A stretch of 64,000 bases of DNA, taken from JAEUIE01 sp046350055. Lineage in GTDB: Bacteria; Planctomycetota; Planctomycetia; Gemmatales; HRBIN36. Positions 17,911 to 26,370 of this stretch are shown here, piece after piece; within the stretch, counting starts at the first letter, position 1; the number at the start of each line of letters is the position of its first letter. The DNA lies in assembly GCA_046350055.1 (NCBI GenBank), contig JAXMBC010000001.1, positions 3,410,001 to 3,474,000 on the forward strand, in the 5' to 3' direction. The translations under genes and the position numbers were made by a program. The notes beneath the pieces were generated by a model. It searched no databases, was not told the origin of the DNA, and was given only the letters and a program-made list of their open reading frames with translations.

Positions 17911-19166
17911 ACCCCCATCTCCTCCGTGCCCAGCTCCTCTACCAGCAAAGCCGCTATGACCAGGCTGTTACCGAACTCCGGCAGGCCATCGCCGACGACT
18001 CACAGAATGCCCAGGCCTTTGCACTGCTCGGCCTCTGCCTGGTCGAACAGGGCAAAACCAACGAAGCAGAGGAAGCGGCACGGACAGCGGTAGGTCTGGA
18101 ACCAAGCTTGGCCAACGTGCATTACGCCCTTGGCATTGTGCTCCTCAAGCGGAACAAGTTTGCCGACACGGAGAAGGCAGCCGAGCAGGCTTTGCAGTAC
18201 GATCCCTTCACCCCAGAATATCTGGCACTGCTTGCACAAGCCCGTATCGGCCGCAAGAACTGGAAGGGTGCTCTCGAGGCTGCGGAGCAGGGCCTCCTTC
18301 TCGATGCGGAGCATGTCGACTGCAACAACCTGCGAGCCATGGCACTCGTCAATCTCGGGCGGCAAGGCGAAGCGGCGGCTACCCTCAGCAGTACCCTGCA
18401 GAACGATCCGACTGATGCAGTCACCCATGCCAACCTCGGCTGGACCTTTCTTCAGCAAGGTAACCACCAACAGGCCCTGCATCATTTCAAGGAATCGTTG
18501 CGTCTCAACCCCACCTCGGAATGGGCACAGACCGGCTTGATCGAGGCGATGAAAGCCCGTTTCTGGCCTTATCGTCTGCTCCTGCGACTGTTCCTGTGGT
18601 CCAATCGTTTCAGTGAAGGTGTCAAAATCGCAGTGCTGCTCGGAGCTTACTTCGGCAACCAGTTCCTCCGCTCGGTGCAGCAGAACAATCCCCAACTCGC
18701 CCCGTGGATTGCCCCGGTCACCATCACCTATCTGCTCTTTGTGCTCATCACCTGGTTTGGCGTGCCCCTGGCGAACCTGGCCCTGATGGTGCACCCGCTG
18801 GGCCGGATGGCACTGAAGCCTCGCGATAAGCTGCATGCCGTGCTCACGGGTGTCTGCCTGCTGATGATACTTTTCGCAACGTGCTGCTACTACTCCAGCG
18901 ATGACGACTGGTATGTCATCCTGGGCCTGGCAGCATTCTTTCTGATGTTTCCCATGTCCACCTGGAATGCATCACCCGACGGCTGGCCCCGTCAGTTCAT
19001 GCTGCTCTATGCCCTCGCACTACTGGTGCTGGCAATCTTCATCCTGACCAACGTCGCCATAAGGCCCTTCCGGGGTGCGATGAACCTGTGGGAAGTCTTT
19101 ACCTGGGGGTGTATTCTCTCGTCGTTCGTCGCGGTCGCGCTGCCATTGCGTTCCAAGGTGAGGTAG
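17907..19166 (+). CDS. TPR-repeat membrane protein, paralogue of the upstream gene
   Basis: The 419-residue protein begins with about six TPR units (residues 1-205; e.g. AFALLGLCLVEQGKTNEAEE, VHYALGIVLLKRNKFADTEK, THANLGWTFLQQGNHQQALH). It continues into five to six predicted membrane segments, for example APVTITYLLFVLITWFGVPL, VLTGVCLLMILFATCCYY, LGLAAFFLMFP and MLLYALALLVLAIFILTNVA. The ATG overlaps the previous stop by 4 nt, indicating translational coupling. Its function is unknown; the layout suggests a membrane complex assembled through the TPRs, perhaps with the preceding TPR-AAA ATPase. Repeat A copy 3 follows the stop. Confidence 0.75.
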   Translation: MNPHLLRAQLLYQQSRYDQAVTELRQAIADDSQNAQAFALLGLCLVEQGKTNEAEEAARTAVGLEPSLANVHYALGIVLLKRNKFADTEKAAEQALQYDPFTPEYLALLAQARIGRKNWKGALEAAEQGLLLDAEHVDCNNLRAMALVNLGRQGEAAATLSSTLQNDPTDAVTHANLGWTFLQQGNHQQALHHFKESLRLNPTSEWAQTGLIEAMKARFWPYRLLLRLFLWSNRFSEGVKIAVLLGAYFGNQFLRSVQQNNPQLAPWIAPVTITYLLFVLITWFGVPLANLALMVHPLGRMALKPRDKLHAVLTGVCLLMILFATCCYYSSDDDWYVILGLAAFFLMFPMSTWNASPDGWPRQFMLLYALALLVLAIFILTNVAIRPFRGAMNLWEVFTWGCILSSFVAVALPLRSKVR

Positions 19167-19179
19167 AGTAGCCAAGCTG

Positions 19180-19272
19180 CTCCTCCCCTTTCCAAGGGGA
19201 GGTTGGGTGGGGTAGCATTCTGCAATGGACTGCGATCTTGCGAAAGAGGGCTATTGCTAAGGGGCAAGAACC
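19180..19272. repeat. MITE-like repeat A, copy 3
   Basis: The left arm CTCCTCCCCTTTCC...GGGGAGGTTGGGTGGGG (19180-19216) is well preserved. The right arm (19241-19272) is degenerate. It lies between the convergent TPR gene and rhodanese gene, 14 nt after the TPR gene stop. Confidence 0.7.
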
Positions 19273-19292
19273 AAGCCAGCCTTGGAAATGCT

Positions 19293-20156
19293 CTACTTCT
19301 TCTCGATCGGGACGTCGTCGCTATTACCCCATTCGCCCCAACTGGCGTGATAGTTGCGCACGCTGGTCGCGCCCATCAGTTCCATGGCAAAGTTCATCAC
19401 CGACGACCGGCCCCCTCCCTGGCAGTGAGCAATCTGGGGAGCAGCCACGTCGATCTTGGCCTGGGCGAAGAGCTCTTTCAGTTCAGCAGGTGTCTTGAAC
19501 CGGCTGGTCTTCACATCGACCAGTTGTTCCCAGTCGAGGTTCTTTGCACCTGGGATGCAGCCACCGTGCTTGGAGAGATTCTTCTTGCCCAGGTGTTCAT
19601 CGATGGTACGTGCATCAACAATACCTTCTGACTTGGTGGAAAGCGATTGCAGTACGTCCTTCTTGGTAGCCAGTCGACTGCCTTGCGTTTGCGGTTTGAA
19701 GTCGCTACGGATCGAGACGATCAGCTTGGTATCCTGGGGGTAGCCAGCTTCCTTCCAGCCAGTCCACATGCCATGCAGTAGACGAACGTCCTTGACGCCC
19801 CAGTACTTCAGAATCCACCACACGCGGGCTGCATCCTTGTTCCTGGCATCATCATAGATGACGACTTTGCTGTCGGTGGTCAGGCCCAGTTCACTCAGCC
19901 TCCTGGTCCAGCCTGCGACATCCTTGCCATCGTCAAAGAGCTTGGCCCACTGGTTCCCATCGACTCGCTGTGCCATGGGCACATGCCCCTGACTGTACGC
20001 AGCCTCACTTCGCACATCCAGAATGCGAAGGTCTTTGGCTACCTCATGCTTTGCCAGTTCTGCTGGTTCGATGAGCAGGTTCTTCACGGGGTAGTCTTCC
20101 GCCTGCAAGGCAAGGCATCCGCATGCAAGCAGTGCGAGAGTGAGCATCCATTTCAT
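19293..20156 (-). CDS. Exported thiosulfate sulfurtransferase (two-domain rhodanese)
   Basis: The 287-residue protein has a signal peptide (MKWMLTLALLACGCLALQA) and two rhodanese modules. The N-terminal one (about 25-135; ILDVRSEAAYSQGHVPMAQ, KVVIYDD) lacks the catalytic cysteine. The C-terminal one (about 160-280) carries the active loop CQGGGRS with the persulfide-forming Cys near residue 251. These enzymes move sulfane sulfur from thiosulfate or 3-mercaptopyruvate to cyanide or thiols. Export suggests periplasmic sulfur handling. The gene is last in a compact minus-strand cluster; its ATG overlaps the preceding small membrane-protein stop by 4 nt. Confidence 0.88.
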   Translation of the reverse strand: MKWMLTLALLACGCLALQAEDYPVKNLLIEPAELAKHEVAKDLRILDVRSEAAYSQGHVPMAQRVDGNQWAKLFDDGKDVAGWTRRLSELGLTTDSKVVIYDDARNKDAARVWWILKYWGVKDVRLLHGMWTGWKEAGYPQDTKLIVSIRSDFKPQTQGSRLATKKDVLQSLSTKSEGIVDARTIDEHLGKKNLSKHGGCIPGAKNLDWEQLVDVKTSRFKTPAELKELFAQAKIDVAAPQIAHCQGGGRSSVMNFAMELMGATSVRNYHASWGEWGNSDDVPIEKK

Positions 20157-20359
20157 GAAGACGATCCTGGTGTAGGGTGTTGGATGTACGACAGGGCAAT
20201 CATGGCCAGCACCATCATGCCGATGCCGACGAACAGCAAGGGAAGGAGATAACTCGTATCGAGGGTAGTCCAGCCAAGGAGATTACACAGCCCCAGCATC
20301 GCCACGATATCGACCAGGGCGACACCTGCCATGAGCAGCAGGAGAAACAGTACTCTCAA
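20153..20359 (-). CDS. Small two-helix membrane protein
   Basis: This product of about 68 residues consists almost entirely of two hydrophobic helices (RVLFLLLLMAGVALVDIVAM and YLLPLLFVGIGMMVLAMIAL), with a short Ser-rich tail. The TTG at 20359 overlaps the TGA of the upstream BON gene and has GGTGG upstream, so it fits translational coupling. A TTG at 20392 would add 11 residues but would overlap the BON gene by 37 nt. Downstream, its stop overlaps the rhodanese ATG. No family is recognised. Tight packing implies a shared role with the exported redox proteins around it. Confidence 0.6.
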   Translation of the reverse strand: MRVLFLLLLMAGVALVDIVAMLGLCNLLGWTTLDTSYLLPLLFVGIGMMVLAMIALSYIQHPTPGSSS

Positions 20360-20589
20360 TGCTGCACCACCAGGATGCGGTTCTCCAGACAACGCTGGCC
20401 CAGGTGCGGCAGAGCCGCCTCCTGGGCCAGTTGTTTGAGGTAGTAGCTGGGAAGCCTGCCGGTCAGAATGACCAGGTCTTCCCTTTCGGTGACAGTAATC
20501 AGCCGGAGCGCCGGAACGCCGGCTTGATCAAGAGCATCACCCACGCTGCAGTAGGTGGGTGAAACCGGTGCCGTGGAGTTGGACATCAT
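20356..20589 (-). CDS. BON-domain-like small protein
   Basis: The product has about 77 residues. Nearly all of it resembles one BON (bacterial OsmY and nodulation) module: a helix (VGDALDQAG), a strand (ALRLITVTE), the LVILTGRLPSYYLKQLAQEA strand-turn-helix typical of BON, and a final ILVV strand. BON modules bind membranes or ligands and are common in planctomycetes. No signal peptide is visible. The ATG at 20589 has AGGAG eight nt upstream. The gene sits between the cytochrome and the small membrane protein in a minus-strand operon. Confidence 0.65.
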   Translation of the reverse strand: MMSNSTAPVSPTYCSVGDALDQAGVPALRLITVTEREDLVILTGRLPSYYLKQLAQEAALPHLGQRCLENRILVVQH

Positions 20590-20629
20590 GACCACTTCTC
20601 CTCGGATCTCGGCTGTGCTGTTCCGTCCG

Positions 20630-21403
20630 CTAGTTGGATTCCGTGCGGAAGTCGTCGTGACATTTGGAACAGGAAGCGCTGAGATCGTTGACAGCTTTCT
20701 TCAGTTCGGTCAGTTTCTTGTCCCGGGCGGCCAGTGCAGCGGTCAGGGAGTGTTTACGCATGTCCTCAGCGGCAGACAGCCAGTCTTTGGCGGTCTTCCC
20801 CTTGGGCATCTCGCTCGGCACATGGGCAGTCGTGGCAACGCTCATGGCAGCCAGCTTGTACATCGCTGCGGTCACTTCCTCTGCCTTGCCTTTGGCAGTC
20901 AGGGTAGCGGTCGTCAGGCGTTTGTACTGGGTCAGGTTCTTGTCGATATCTTTCACGCCATCCATGACCAGCTTGATGGAGGTGCTCTTGGTCAGGTCGC
21001 CATCGTCAGAACTCTTGGCGGCAGCAGTCTTGTAGGTCTTGAGCTCGCCGGCCAGTTTCTTGGCGTCATCGCCCTTCTTGGCCTTGGCTGCTGCCAGCAG
21101 TGCAGTCGCTGTCTCCCGCAAGGCTGCCCCGCTCTTGTTGCCGGAACGCAGCGCGATCTCGCTGTAGATAATCAGGTTGTTGGCTTCAATCTGGATCTTC
21201 TTGCCACTCTGATTGAACTGCGACGGGCTGGAGGTGTACAGCAGCAGCGACTTGACCGAATCATCAACCAGCTTGGTGAAGGCAGGTTCAGGCAGAATTT
21301 CCTTCCAGTTGGAGATGTCGAGCTTGGAGTCCATGGCTGCTCCGGTGATAGCCAGGGTCAGCGCTCCGGCACAAGCCAATGCGATGCGATGCAGACGGTT
21401 CAC
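20630..21403 (-). CDS. Exported cytochrome c'-like heme protein
   Basis: The 257-residue protein begins with a signal peptide (MNRLHRIALACAGALTLAIT). It is otherwise mostly alpha-helical and ends with a single heme-binding motif CSKCH about ten residues from the C-terminus. A C-terminal CxxCH on a helical-bundle scaffold is the layout of cytochrome c'/cytochrome c-552-like proteins, although this protein is nearly twice their usual length and may hold two bundles. It starts with GTG after an AGGAAGG. It is first in a probable four-gene operon with BON, small membrane and rhodanese proteins, suggesting periplasmic electron transfer or NO/sulfur chemistry. The function is inferred. Confidence 0.72.
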   Translation of the reverse strand: MNRLHRIALACAGALTLAITGAAMDSKLDISNWKEILPEPAFTKLVDDSVKSLLLYTSSPSQFNQSGKKIQIEANNLIIYSEIALRSGNKSGAALRETATALLAAAKAKKGDDAKKLAGELKTYKTAAAKSSDDGDLTKSTSIKLVMDGVKDIDKNLTQYKRLTTATLTAKGKAEEVTAAMYKLAAMSVATTAHVPSEMPKGKTAKDWLSAAEDMRKHSLTAALAARDKKLTELKKAVNDLSASCSKCHDDFRTESN

Positions 21404-21613
21404 TGCTGGTCCTTCCTGCTTGAGTAGTTCAATGTTGCGTGTCGTCGATGCAGAATGAGATTATAGACCGAAGAGTTACCCCGACGCAAGGGGGTGGCAC
21501 TCCTGAATCTTCACACTTTCATTTGTGAGAGAATCGTGACTCTGAGAAGTAGGCGGGCGACGCTCCAGCCGGGCAGCAGTTCGCGTAACGGCCGTAAGAT
21601 GCGCAAGATACGA

Positions 21614-22711
21614 TCAACGCAGACGCTCCAGCAGCCCATGCATAAAGGCTAAATTATCGCATTGCACATATTGCATGGCGCCTCCCATGCGGGAGTAACT
21701 CTTGCAGAAACGCAGGTAATAGGCAGGGTGGGTCTTGGGTGGTTCGCCCTGCGACCAGTCCCAGTTCCCCCCATCTTGCAGGTCGACGACGAAGATGGAA
21801 TGCCCCCGCACCACAGACCGGCCCTGATTCAGCCGGATATTGTTCACGCAGCTGATGGTCTTTTCGAAGACCTGCGGACCCATGATGGCGGAGCCCACCG
21901 AGAGCACGACACCATCGTCCAGCCCTTCCACCGCACCCGCAAACTGCTTGAAATCCAGTTCCCCCGCACGGCCCAGTGCCGCACCATTGAAGACAGGGTG
22001 ATTGGAAATGATGTCGTAGCCAATCCCGGGATGGACCGTCGCGGGCACACGATGACGGTAAGCACTGGCCATGATGGAAGCATGCTTCCAGCGATGCTCC
22101 ATCTGGTATCGCCCGGCGGGCCAGTGAAAGGTAGTCATGGCGCGAAGCAACTCCGCGCGTGAGCCGGTAAGCGGATGTCGTGGCTCACTTTGAATAAGCC
22201 GTTCCAGCTCTGCTGGCTCGGGCAGGGTGACACCATCTTCGTGAATGAACCGGCCCAGCGAGCAGCCATAGCCATCGCCCTGCAAGGCCCCCGCGAGTAT
22301 GGCGATGTGGATGTTCAGTGCTGTTTCATGCCAGGTGCCGAACTGCCCGTTCGCTACCCCCATCTCGACACTTTCGGTACTCGCCCCGCACCAGGCATAC
22401 TCCCAGTCGTGGATCGTCCCCGCACCGTTGGTAGCCAGGTGAGTGATCCACTCCTGCGCCATCAGATCATTCAGAATGAGTGCTGCACCATTGCGGAGAA
22501 GATGGGCCCCATAGATGAGCATCACCGAGGCACGCCTGGACTTGGCATTCCGAATACTGGCAGCTGCCTGGTCCAACCACCGGGCCTGTTCCGGAGCCAC
22601 CACCGGTGCGGGACGTCGTGGATCAATCAGGATGTCTTCCACGCGGGTGAGCGATCGCCGCTTCTCCAGCGGAAGGACCTGTAGTTGCGTGAGATCAAGT
22701 GGTGGCCGCAT
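21614..22711 (-). CDS. Deoxyhypusine synthase-like family protein
   Basis: The 365-residue protein aligns by motif with bacterial members of the deoxyhypusine synthase superfamily. Visible elements are VMLIYGAHLLRNGAALIL, the signature THLATNGAGTIHDWEYAW near residue 92, TESVEMGVANGQFGTWHET, GIGYDIISNHPVFNGAA near residue 228 and VVLSVGSAIMGPQVFEK near residue 272. True deoxyhypusine synthases use NAD and spermidine to modify eIF5A. Bacteria lack eIF5A, and bacterial homologues are often homospermidine synthase-like or uncharacterised. The substrate is therefore open and the annotation is by superfamily only. A conserved palindromic element sits 37 nt upstream of its ATG. Confidence 0.75.
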   Translation of the reverse strand: MRPPLDLTQLQVLPLEKRRSLTRVEDILIDPRRPAPVVAPEQARWLDQAAASIRNAKSRRASVMLIYGAHLLRNGAALILNDLMAQEWITHLATNGAGTIHDWEYAWCGASTESVEMGVANGQFGTWHETALNIHIAILAGALQGDGYGCSLGRFIHEDGVTLPEPAELERLIQSEPRHPLTGSRAELLRAMTTFHWPAGRYQMEHRWKHASIMASAYRHRVPATVHPGIGYDIISNHPVFNGAALGRAGELDFKQFAGAVEGLDDGVVLSVGSAIMGPQVFEKTISCVNNIRLNQGRSVVRGHSIFVVDLQDGGNWDWSQGEPPKTHPAYYLRFCKSYSRMGGAMQYVQCDNLAFMHGLLERLR

Positions 22712-22748
22712 GAACTACTTCTAAGCTCTGGAGCATTGCGAGTGGTGC

Positions 22749-22781
22749 GCCATAGTTTGCGTGTACTCGCGCTAACTAGGC
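22749..22781. repeat. Palindromic element P, copy 1
   Basis: An imperfect inverted repeat: GCCATAGTT arm, inner stem around GCGTG/CGCGC, AACTAGGC arm. It shares a downstream extension (ATTCACTGYTTAGCTACT, 22784-22801) with copy 3. It lies 37 nt upstream of the deoxyhypusine-synthase-like ATG. Confidence 0.8.
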
Positions 22782-22827
22782 CCATTCACTGTTTAGCTAC
22801 TTTAGCGGAGTTGCACAGTACCAGACA

Positions 22828-23283
22828 CTACACATTCTTGAGTGCTGCCTGCAACTCCCCAATCAACTTCGCCCGGCCCCGCTGACATTCCTGCCACCGT
22901 TCCTTCAGAGCCACATCCTTTTCCGCCAGAGCAATGTCCAGCCAGGCTGCCTGCAGATGATGGGGATCACTCTGCTGACGCGGGAAGAGATGCCAGTGCA
23001 GATGCGGTACCTGGTTCCCCAGCCATTCGTAGTTAATCTTTCGGGGCTTCACGACCGCATGAATGGCCTTGGCCACCCTGGCTACTTCATCCATCAAGGC
23101 ATGCCGTGCGAATGCTGACATCTCAAACAGCTCGGTGTAGTGCTGCCGAGCCGTGACGATGCAGTAACCCTCGTAGTATTGCCAAGGGCCCAGGAACACG
23201 ACCGATTCATGGAACTCCGCTACCAACTCCGCTGCATGTTTCTGCCGGTAGTGTTCGATCTTCTCACAGAGTGGACAGGTCAT
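22828..23283 (-). CDS. HIT-family nucleotide hydrolase/transferase
   Basis: The 152-residue product is a histidine-triad protein: an N-terminal MTCPLCEKI zinc-knuckle-like start, a core beta sheet (ESVVFLGPWQYYEGYCIV), and the diagnostic triad VPHLHWHLFPR near residue 96. HIT proteins hydrolyse or transfer nucleotides, such as adenosine 5'-phosphoramidates and Ap4A. The reading frame is open upstream to 23406, but the extra N-terminus would be encoded by palindromic element P, so the ATG at 23283 is preferred. Element P copy 2 then lies 36 nt upstream of the start. The gene diverges from the kinase-sigma pair. Confidence 0.85.
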   Translation of the reverse strand: MTCPLCEKIEHYRQKHAAELVAEFHESVVFLGPWQYYEGYCIVTARQHYTELFEMSAFARHALMDEVARVAKAIHAVVKPRKINYEWLGNQVPHLHWHLFPRQQSDPHHLQAAWLDIALAEKDVALKERWQECQRGRAKLIGELQAALKNV

Positions 23284-23319
23284 GAGTTGTCTCAACAGTG
23301 GCGGGTCATGAGGTCGTAT

Positions 23320-23346
23320 GCCATAGTTTGTCACGCTAACTATGCC
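23320..23346. repeat. Palindromic element P, copy 2
   Basis: A shorter version (27 nt) of the element: GCCATAGTTTG, a truncated centre, and CGCTAACTATGCC. It sits in the divergent region between the HIT gene and the protein kinase gene, 36 nt upstream of the HIT ATG. Confidence 0.75.
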
Positions 23347-23423
23347 CATGCAACACACCCACAGTATCCAACCACAGCTAGGAATCACAAGAGCGAAATT
23401 GACCACCTGCCAACTCTTCGGGT

Positions 23424-25607
23424 ATGCTGGCGGCCATGCCTGATGCCGATGCCACTCATATTCAACCTGTCACGGTTCGCACCCCCGGTGATCTGCTTCC
23501 CGCCATTCCCGGTTACGAGGTGAAGCAACTCCTCGGCCAGGGAGGCATGGGTAAGGTCTACCTTGCGAAGCAGAACAAGCTCCAGCGGCTGGTCGCCCTC
23601 AAGCTCGTCACTGCCGCCAACGATGAGCACGTGCTGGCTCGCTTCGAAGAGGAAGTGAAGGCCATCGCCAGCCTCAAGCATCAGCACATCGCCCAGATCT
23701 TTGAGAGTGGTCAGTGCGAAGGCAGACCGTTCTATGCCATGGAATATGTGGCGGGAGGCACCCTCAGCGACAAGCTGAAAACCAGCCCGCTTCAACCCAG
23801 CGATGCAGCGACGTTGCTCATCCAGTTAGCCCGGGCCATGCAGCATGCCCATGATCAGGGCGTCATCCACCGAGATCTGAAGCCGAGCAATGTGCTCCTC
23901 GAAGCCGACAAGCTCGAACCGAAGATCGCCGACTTCGGCCTCGCCAAGCGACTAGGCAATGAAAGCAACCTGACCCGCACCGGCGACATCTTCGGCAGCC
24001 CCAGCTACATGGCTCCCGAGCAGGCTTCCGGTGTGATGACCCTGACACCCTCGGTCGATATCTACGCCCTGGGGGCCATTCTGTACGAATGCCTCACCGG
24101 CCGCCCACCGTTTCTCGCCCCGGAACCGATGCTGACAATCATGCAGGTGCTCAGCAGCGACCCGGTGCCGCCGCTGCAACTGCAACCCAGGCTTCCTCGC
24201 GATCTCAACACCATCTGCATGAAGTGCCTGGAGAAGCAGCCGAAGAAGCGGTACGCAAGTGCCGGTGCGCTGGCAGACGATCTGGAACGCTACGTCCAGG
24301 GTGAGCCGATTCAGGCAAGGCCTGTCAGTACCGTGGAACGAGCAGTCAAGTGGGCCCGCCGCAAACCCTGGCAGGCAGTAGCCGTCGGGCTGGCCGCGCT
24401 GCTCTTTCTGGGAACACTGGTTGGCATCCTGGTCCTGCAGTGGGCGTATTCCGCTACGCAACAATCGAACTACGTCTTCAACCGATCCTTCGAACTGTCC
24501 AAGAACACGCTCGATTCCGTCCTGCACAAGCTGTCAGTCGATCTGGCATCGATTCCGAGAATGGAGAATGTCCTGCTGGAATCGTATCGCCCTGCTGTGG
24601 AGCTGTTTCGACAGCTTCACGAACTGCGTCCCGATCACCAGCAGACAACCACGGAGTATCTCGCCAAGATCGAGCAGTTCTTCATGCAACTGGTCAATAG
24701 CAAGCAGTATCCGGAAGCCGAGAAGTACGTCAGGCAGTCGCAGCAGCTCGTCATGGAAGAACGGCAGCGACGGCCAGCCGATCTGGAATGGAAACTGGCC
24801 GAGGCACGCTACTACATCAATCATGCCTGGCTGCTGCGCCAGCAGGGAAAGGCAGAGCAGGCCCTGCCTCTGGAGAAAACAGCCTTGGCACAATTGGACC
24901 TGCTGAACAAGGAGATTCCCGCCAACCTGGATCTGCTCAAGCATTACAACGATCTGCTCCAGGGAGGCATCGCCGACGACATTGCCAGCAGCCAGGTCAA
25001 AGGGGACATTGCCATCCGTCAGCAGCACATCGACAATGCTGTGAAGAAGTACCGGCAGATCGTAGCCAACTGGGTCAAAATCAACGGCCTCAAGAAGGAT
25101 GAACAATCCGCAGCCATGGTCATGAGCAGCCGCAAGAGCCTGGCCACGGTGCTCGTCGCCATCAACCAGATTGATGAAGCAGAGAAAATCTATCAGGAGA
25201 TTCTCGAAAGCCTGCCGGGGCTTCAGCTCACCGACCGCGACCGGCTGGCCATGCACGCCCATGCGGAGATTGATCTGAGCGACATTGCCCGGCGACGGCA
25301 GGATTATCCGAAATCGGCGGAGCACCTGAAGCAGGCCACCGTAAGGAATCAATCCTTGCGGAAGTTCTACCCCAACGATCCGATCTTTCTCTATGACAGC
25401 TTCAGCATCCGCTACAAGGAAGCAGAGTTGCTGCACGATCAGGGTAGGCAATCCCAGGCTGTCGATGCCCTGCGTGCTACGTTGAAGGACATGACCAGTG
25501 TGGTGGAAAAGCGTCCGGAATACACTGCGCTCAGCGAACTCCGCAAGAACGCTGAGACCCTGCTGCATCGCTACGAAAACGAAGCCTCGCCGCCTCGGGG
25601 GAAGTGA
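23424..25607 (+). CDS. Membrane-anchored Ser/Thr protein kinase with TPR-like extracytoplasmic region
   Basis: The 727-residue protein has a Hanks-type kinase domain (about 31-290): glycine loop LLGQGGMGKVY, ATP-binding Lys about residue 60 (VALKLV), catalytic HRDLKPSN near 150, DFGLAK near 172 and SPSYMAPEQA near 193. A single TM helix (VGLAALLFLGTLVGILVLQW, about 317-337) follows. The last 390 residues are helical TPR-like repeats that may sense a signal outside the membrane. Planctomycetes pair such kinases with ECF sigma factors. Here the downstream sigma gene overlaps or abuts the kinase stop, so co-expression is near certain. An ATG at 23436 is an alternative start. Confidence 0.93.
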   Translation: MLAAMPDADATHIQPVTVRTPGDLLPAIPGYEVKQLLGQGGMGKVYLAKQNKLQRLVALKLVTAANDEHVLARFEEEVKAIASLKHQHIAQIFESGQCEGRPFYAMEYVAGGTLSDKLKTSPLQPSDAATLLIQLARAMQHAHDQGVIHRDLKPSNVLLEADKLEPKIADFGLAKRLGNESNLTRTGDIFGSPSYMAPEQASGVMTLTPSVDIYALGAILYECLTGRPPFLAPEPMLTIMQVLSSDPVPPLQLQPRLPRDLNTICMKCLEKQPKKRYASAGALADDLERYVQGEPIQARPVSTVERAVKWARRKPWQAVAVGLAALLFLGTLVGILVLQWAYSATQQSNYVFNRSFELSKNTLDSVLHKLSVDLASIPRMENVLLESYRPAVELFRQLHELRPDHQQTTTEYLAKIEQFFMQLVNSKQYPEAEKYVRQSQQLVMEERQRRPADLEWKLAEARYYINHAWLLRQQGKAEQALPLEKTALAQLDLLNKEIPANLDLLKHYNDLLQGGIADDIASSQVKGDIAIRQQHIDNAVKKYRQIVANWVKINGLKKDEQSAAMVMSSRKSLATVLVAINQIDEAEKIYQEILESLPGLQLTDRDRLAMHAHAEIDLSDIARRRQDYPKSAEHLKQATVRNQSLRKFYPNDPIFLYDSFSIRYKEAELLHDQGRQSQAVDALRATLKDMTSVVEKRPEYTALSELRKNAETLLHRYENEASPPRGK

Positions 25608-25609
25608 AC

Positions 25610-26344
25610 ATGGCTGACCGCATTGATGCCATCAGTACCCGCTGGAGCCTGCTGCGGCTCGCTCACGCCGGCCATCCCGATACAGCCAAGGCTCGGCAGA
25701 TGCTGGTGCTCCGCTATGCCTCCTCGGTTCGCAAGTATGTCGGGGCCATCGTCAGGAATCGTGATGAAGCCGATGAACTCGCCCAGGAAGTGGTGCTGCG
25801 GCTGATGCGGGGCGACTTCGCCGGGGCGGACCCCACCCGGGGCCGCTTTCGCGACTTCCTCAAGATTGCTGTCCGCAACATGGTTCACAATCACTGGGCC
25901 AAGCAAGGTCGGCGCAAGACCGAGTTGCTCGCCAGCGACCCGGTCAGCAGCGACACCCAGCGCGAAGAAGAATGGCTCGGTGCCTGGCAGAAGACTGTGC
26001 TCGACCATGCCCTCAGCACCTGCCGTGAGGAAGACAACCGCACCGGCAGTTCCGCCTACACCCTGCTCAAGCTGCGAATGGAATTCCCCGACGCCACTTC
26101 CGACGAAATGGCGGAAAAGTTCTCAGCCAAACTCAACACCACCATTAAGGCCGATGCCTGCCGACAGATGCTCCGCCGTGCCCGCTTCAAACTAGCCCAG
26201 GCGCTGGTGGAAGAGATCGAGAACGGGCTGGAGGAAGACACCCCGGCACGTGTACTCGAGGAACTGGCCGCCCTCGAGCTACTGGAACACGTGAAAGACT
26301 TCCTGCCAGCAGATTACGCGCTGACCGGCAAGTTGCAGGGGTGA
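25610..26344 (+). CDS. ECF RNA polymerase sigma factor, coupled to the protein kinase
   Basis: The product has about 244 residues and shows an ECF sigma-70 layout. A region-2-like segment includes RKYVGAIVRNRDEADELAQEVVLRLMRG and FRDFLKIAVRNMVHNHW near residues 40-100. A less conserved region-4-like helix-turn-helix part lies near residues 160-210 (ATSDEMAEKF...ADACRQMLRRARFKLAQAL). It is followed by a short extension. The ATG at 25610 lies 2 nt after the kinase stop; a GTG at 25604 would overlap that stop. Kinase-linked ECF factors are thought to be regulated by phosphorylation rather than by an anti-sigma factor. None is seen here. Target promoters are unknown. Confidence 0.87.
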   Translation: MADRIDAISTRWSLLRLAHAGHPDTAKARQMLVLRYASSVRKYVGAIVRNRDEADELAQEVVLRLMRGDFAGADPTRGRFRDFLKIAVRNMVHNHWAKQGRRKTELLASDPVSSDTQREEEWLGAWQKTVLDHALSTCREEDNRTGSSAYTLLKLRMEFPDATSDEMAEKFSAKLNTTIKADACRQMLRRARFKLAQALVEEIENGLEEDTPARVLEELAALELLEHVKDFLPADYALTGKLQG

Positions 26345-26370
26345 TGAGCAAGGGGCTTTGGCATCTGGTT

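Noticed and set aside
22685..22827. Small + strand ORF at 22685-22885
   Set aside because: It runs through element P and the HIT gene end with no motif or Shine-Dalgarno.
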